DNA of 8,208 bases from assembly GCA_021735285.1 (NCBI GenBank), contig JAIPHI010000118.1, positions 1 through 8,208 of the forward strand, written 5' to 3'. Positions within the stretch are counted from its first letter, which is position 1; each line of letters starts with the position of its first letter. The notes under the pieces are model-generated. The model searched no databases, was not told where the DNA came from, and was given only the letters and a program-made list of their open reading frames with translations. The DNA comes from Fidelibacterota bacterium (lineage in GTDB: Bacteria; Fidelibacterota; UBA2242; JAFGTP01). The translations under genes and the position numbers were made by a program. Positions 5,501-8,208 of the stretch are shown here, piece after piece.

Positions 5501-8208
5501 TGTTCATAACCTATCATTTTTGAAAGAGATTTATTACCATCTATTAATTTACCATCATTATGAATGAGAATTCCTTCAAAACTAAGATTAGACAGTTTTT
5601 GATATCTGTCTTTACTTTCCTGGAGTTTCTTTTGGGTCTTTTTAAGCTTGTTAATGCTAATATGGATGCCACAGGCCCTTAGAGCTTTTCCCTTATTATT
5701 CCTTTCTGTGACTCTGCCGCTATCCATGATCCATACCCAGTTGCCTGATTTGTGTTGCATCCTAAATTCAGCTTTATAAAAATTTGTTTCCCCTTTAAGG
5801 TGGGCTTTTAGTTCATCCTTTGCTATAGGCAGGTCTTCAGGATGTACTAATTTTTCCCAGGTACTAATATGGGGCTCGATTTCATCTAAAGAATATCCCA
5901 GCATTGTAGCCCAATTACGATTAAATTTCACTTCTCCTGTCTTAATATTCCAATCCCAGGTGCCTAGATTACCGCCCTCCACAGCCAATTCTAATTGTTC
6001 CTTGGTTTCTTTTAATTTTCTTGCGGCTTCCATGTTCTCTGTAATATCGCGGGCAGCAGCATAGATCAAATCTCCTGAAGGCGCTGAGCGCCATTCAAGA
6101 TATCGATAAGAGCCATCTTTACACTCATATCGATTAACGAAATTGATAACTTCTTTTTGAGATTCAAGTCTGGCAATGGCATCTACTGTAGCTTCCAGAT
6201 CATTAGGATGTACAAAATTCAAAAATTTGCTACCTTCTAATTCATTCTTGTTATAACCCAGTACTCTTTCCCAGGTTTTGTTTACTTTGACAAAATATCC
6301 GTCAGTATTAGCAATACATAATAGATCCAGATTAATCTTAAAAAATTGTTCCAGACGATTTTTACTATCCTTCATTTTCTTTTCAGCAAGCTTGCGCTCA
6401 CTAATATTGCGGGCAATGGAGAGTACATAATCTTCATCATTAATGGTAAATAAGTGCGAACTGATCTCCATCGGAATTGTAGCCCCATTTTTAGTAGTAT
6501 GGGACATTTCAAAAGTGCTTTTTCCTTCTTGTAGAATTTCTTTAAAAATTCGATCTCTTTTTTCTGATTTAACAGCTGCATCTATATTTGAGGGAGTCAT
6601 ATTCAGGAATTCTTCTTTTGTATATCCCAGGGTTTCACAAGCCAAATCATTTACTTCTACAAATTTTCCGGGTTTCTGATCCTTTGTAATACCATGCATA
6701 AAAATTGCATCATTGGCATTATCGAATATTGCCCGATACTTTTTTTCTTTGAGTTGCAGTTCATCTTTTGCTTTTCTTATTTCTGTCACATCCCTGACAT
6801 TTTCCAGAACATATTCAACCTCTTGCTCATCGTTAAATATGGGGATCACACTGATCTCCTTGGAACTACCATCGATTGGATTTACATCCTCATACCATCT
6901 CTCTTTACCGTCTTGAAAAGTCTTGGCTGGAGGGCAATATTCACAAGGAGAATCAAGATCTTTTAAAACCTTATAACATAAAGGCTGGTCTTTTCTTTTT
7001 TCCCTGGGGACCCATTCGTGATCCGTCCAATTACTTAAAACAATGTGATAATCTTTGTCAACAACCACTAGTAAACTATCAATGGCATTTAAAGTACTGC
7101 GCAGGATGCCTTCGAACTCATTGCGTTTGTTTTCGGCTGTTTTTCTTTCGGTGATATTTTGCAGCTGTTCGATTATAAAAGAAATTTTTTGATCCTCATT
7201 TAAAATAGGATTGGCTGTCGCTTTTACATATTCCTTTAGCTCAGGAATGAACTTTTCAACGCTTTCACTTTCCTTAGTTTCTAATGTCTTCCTGGTAGGG
7301 CATATATCACATTCTTTTTCTCTGCCTAGTAATTCATAGCATTTCTTTCCAATCACTTCTTGTGCTGATTTACCTAGCATTTCATAACCGGCTTCATTAT
7401 ATCTGAGAATAGTATGATCAGGTTTTTGAAAACCAACTACATTGTTTATGCCGTTTAGCATACCTTCCAGAGTTTTGGTTTTTTTCTCAAGTTCTAATTC
7501 TGTCTTCTTCTGTTGGGTAATATCGATTACAATACCGATGATTCGCATATATTCTGAACTTTCGGCCTGCTCTGTAATTTTCCCGACATCACGAAAATAT
7601 TTATAATCTCCAGCTTGGGTTTTTATTCTATACTCTACCTCATAGCGTTCTGCCTGGCCATTAAGATGTTGACGCATGGCTTGCATAACTTGTTTGTGGT
7701 CTTCAGGATGTACTAAATCTGTAAAATCTTCATAGGTATTGAAATGATCAGGATTGTAACCCAGCATCTCTGCTTTTTTATCATCAAAAATGACTTTTCC
7801 GGATGGTAGTTGCATTTCCCACCAGGCAAGATTACCAGCCCGCATGCCAGCTTCTATACGTTCTGTAAGACTCTTTCTAACTTCTGCATATGTTTTATTT
7901 TCACTCTGATTGGGATGCTTTGCTTTCTTCTCCTTTATTTTTTGTTCACTAAAGTCAGAAGTAGCCAATTCATTTTTTAAGTCATCAACCATATTTTTAA
8001 TAAAAGTGATAAAATAATATTTTTCTGAAGATTTTATTTCTATTTTATAATATTTTTTCTGCGAGCCGGAGTGCAGGGCTAATTCCTCATAGCCCCCCTT
8101 GGTTCCAACCTTTTTGCATATTTCAATCAAATCAGAATCAGGCTTGCCAATCTGTTCTAGAATTTTGCTTGATTTCTCACCTATTATCTCCTCTTTTTGA
8201 AGGCCAGC
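2512..8208 (-). CDS. Giant multi-PAS hybrid sensor histidine kinase (HisKA-HATPase-REC-REC-HPt), N-terminus outside window
   Basis: The frame is open to the window edge, so the gene is 5'-partial; residues are numbered here from the edge (1898 visible). Domains: partial PAS (1-74), then nine PAS domains at about 113-236, 247-356, 367-478, 491-606, 617-729, 738-856, 868-978, 989-1106 and 1114-1230, most closing with a DIT-type motif. A coiled coil leads to HisKA (1262-1326), with phospho-accepting H1270 in SHEIRTPLN. HATPase_c (1367-1486) has NLLNNAIKF, DTGIGI and GGTGLGL. REC1 (1502-1616, D1554 in IIDYHMP) and REC2 (1642-1760, D1695 in LMDIQMP) both keep their acid pockets and lysine. The HPt domain (1787-1893) has H1834 in AHTIKGMA. 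All catalytic parts look intact, so this should run a full His-Asp-His relay. No membrane helix or signal peptide is seen in the visible part. PAS domains 3 and 4 carry cysteine clusters (C290/C300/C303; C411/C422/C425). The TTG at 8130 is not a credible start. The stop TAA overlaps the response-regulator ATG by one base. Confidence 0.95.
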   Translation of the reverse strand, partial: AGLQKEEIIGEKSSKILEQIGKPDSDLIEICKKVGTKGGYEELALHSGSQKKYYKIEIKSSEKYYFITFIKNMVDDLKNELATSDFSEQKIKEKKAKHPNQSENKTYAEVRKSLTERIEAGMRAGNLAWWEMQLPSGKVIFDDKKAEMLGYNPDHFNTYEDFTDLVHPEDHKQVMQAMRQHLNGQAERYEVEYRIKTQAGDYKYFRDVGKITEQAESSEYMRIIGIVIDITQQKKTELELEKKTKTLEGMLNGINNVVGFQKPDHTILRYNEAGYEMLGKSAQEVIGKKCYELLGREKECDICPTRKTLETKESESVEKFIPELKEYVKATANPILNEDQKISFIIEQLQNITERKTAENKRNEFEGILRSTLNAIDSLLVVVDKDYHIVLSNWTDHEWVPREKRKDQPLCYKVLKDLDSPCEYCPPAKTFQDGKERWYEDVNPIDGSSKEISVIPIFNDEQEVEYVLENVRDVTEIRKAKDELQLKEKKYRAIFDNANDAIFMHGITKDQKPGKFVEVNDLACETLGYTKEEFLNMTPSNIDAAVKSEKRDRIFKEILQEGKSTFEMSHTTKNGATIPMEISSHLFTINDEDYVLSIARNISERKLAEKKMKDSKNRLEQFFKINLDLLCIANTDGYFVKVNKTWERVLGYNKNELEGSKFLNFVHPNDLEATVDAIARLESQKEVINFVNRYECKDGSYRYLEWRSAPSGDLIYAAARDITENMEAARKLKETKEQLELAVEGGNLGTWDWNIKTGEVKFNRNWATMLGYSLDEIEPHISTWEKLVHPEDLPIAKDELKAHLKGETNFYKAEFRMQHKSGNWVWIMDSGRVTERNNKGKALRACGIHISINKLKKTQKKLQESKDRYQKLSNLSFEGILIHNDGKLIDGNKSLSKMIGYEHGELFGQNIIKKCVPVQYHAKIRKNINKNSTKAYEIEAQRKDGTTFPAKIQSRNFRDGDKKLRVTAVRDITEQKKAEQALRESEEKFRSFVENANDIIFSTSLEGDFTYISPNWKEILGHESEKVLGKNFKDFVYSEDIPQVQEFFEKVITTGEKRKGVEYRVKHQDGRYRWHTSTGSPMKDDQGHIVAFLGIARDITERKKIINALEESEERFRTIFNHSPQPMTLTETHTGMLLEVNDIFCEKIEGNKEDIIGKSTTDLNLYTNRERKKFLKSLHDKGAVEGLEIKLTTLNGSKLITKMYSRFVDVNREEYILTIFHDITKQKEAERNLKKLNKKLKVQSVEAQKLAAQAQAANVAKSEFLANMSHEIRTPLNSVIGFTELVLDTELNNTQRDYLKNVNISAQSLMALINDILDFSKIEAGRLELDRTETDLINLLEKTADIIKMKAHNKGLELLINIDPDIPSIVFIDPVRLRQVLVNLLNNAIKFTKRGEIELKAKLIKQEENKARITFTVRDTGIGIKKDQKEKIFNSFTQADGSTSRKYGGTGLGLTISKHLVEKMDGELKVESEYGKGSAFSFSLEVEIVEKQQSRQENIKINKSLVIDDNENNRTILENMLSNWNIKSLLASNGKKGIEKYKKFYKKIDLVIIDYHMPDMNGLQTAREITEIQGEKPTILLYSSAEKNITYADLDEFGIDISLEKPVKQKKLRSTIQYFTNSSSAQTKETTGDQEDHIIYEKFKLLIAEDNEMNMMLSKNIISEFFPNAEIIEADNGKQAINKYRKQHPDLILMDIQMPIMDGLNATQIIRKEDDNIPIVALTAGVLKEEKAACIEAGMNTFLGKPIDKDNLIEIIAGNLDLEFEQQSKSDFSEISGLAKRTEFFDYKKVKQEYGEEVTQQLINKTINILPDYHYKLLQAYEKENFKSLKRIAHTIKGMAMNIYAQKLRETAKSIEQTLNQKDKSLLEKDIHEFSEVYKQTLESVRIKQKNNPAGKEQ
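2518..2523 (-). promoter_or_regulatory. Ribosome binding site (AAGGAG) of the response regulator, inside the kinase 3' end
   Basis: The minus strand reads AAGGAGCAATAATG. The site encodes part of the final kinase residues (GKEQ), sits 5 nt before the regulator ATG, and combines with the TAATG stop/start overlap to give translational coupling of kinase and regulator. Confidence 0.8.

Noticed and set aside
8128..8130. TTG at 8130 as the kinase start
   Set aside because: The frame continues upstream to the window edge and the upstream residues complete a PAS-like fold; no ribosome binding site was seen just before this TTG.

Overview
The window is AT-rich DNA whose recognisable genes all lie on the minus strand. 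They form a sensory/signal-transduction locus read from high to low coordinates. Strong AAGGAG-type ribosome binding sites, lysine- and glutamate-rich proteins, low G+C by eye and a very large multi-PAS hybrid kinase suggest a low-G+C anaerobic bacterium. Firmicutes of the Halanaerobiales kind are my best guess, but no taxonomic marker is present and this stays an inference.

Layout in transcription order. (1) 8208-2512: a giant hybrid sensor histidine kinase whose reading frame is still open at the window edge, so its N-terminus is missing. The visible 1898 codons encode ten PAS domains (the first one cut), HisKA, HATPase_c, two receiver domains and a C-terminal HPt domain. (2) 2512-1505: a response regulator coupled to the kinase by a TAATG stop/start overlap. 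It carries receiver, coiled coil, PAS and a C-terminal CxxC...CxxC domain, with no DNA-binding domain. (3) 1471-785: a 228-residue protein made almost entirely of about seven ankyrin repeats, 33 bp behind the regulator. (4) An AT-rich intergenic stretch of about 200 bp with at most a weak promoter. (5) 551 (possibly 572)-291 and 298-5: two small three-helix membrane proteins overlapping by 8 nt, which look like stand-alone pieces of a sensor-kinase membrane region.

Working model (inference): the kinase integrates signals through its PAS array, two of which carry cysteine clusters. It passes phosphate from His to Asp to the HPt His and then to the separate receiver of the co-translated regulator. 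That regulator would act by protein contact rather than DNA binding, and the ankyrin protein is an obvious candidate partner. The two small membrane proteins may give the otherwise soluble visible system a link to the membrane, or may be a separate unit. No RNA genes, mobile elements, CRISPR arrays or convincing terminators were seen.
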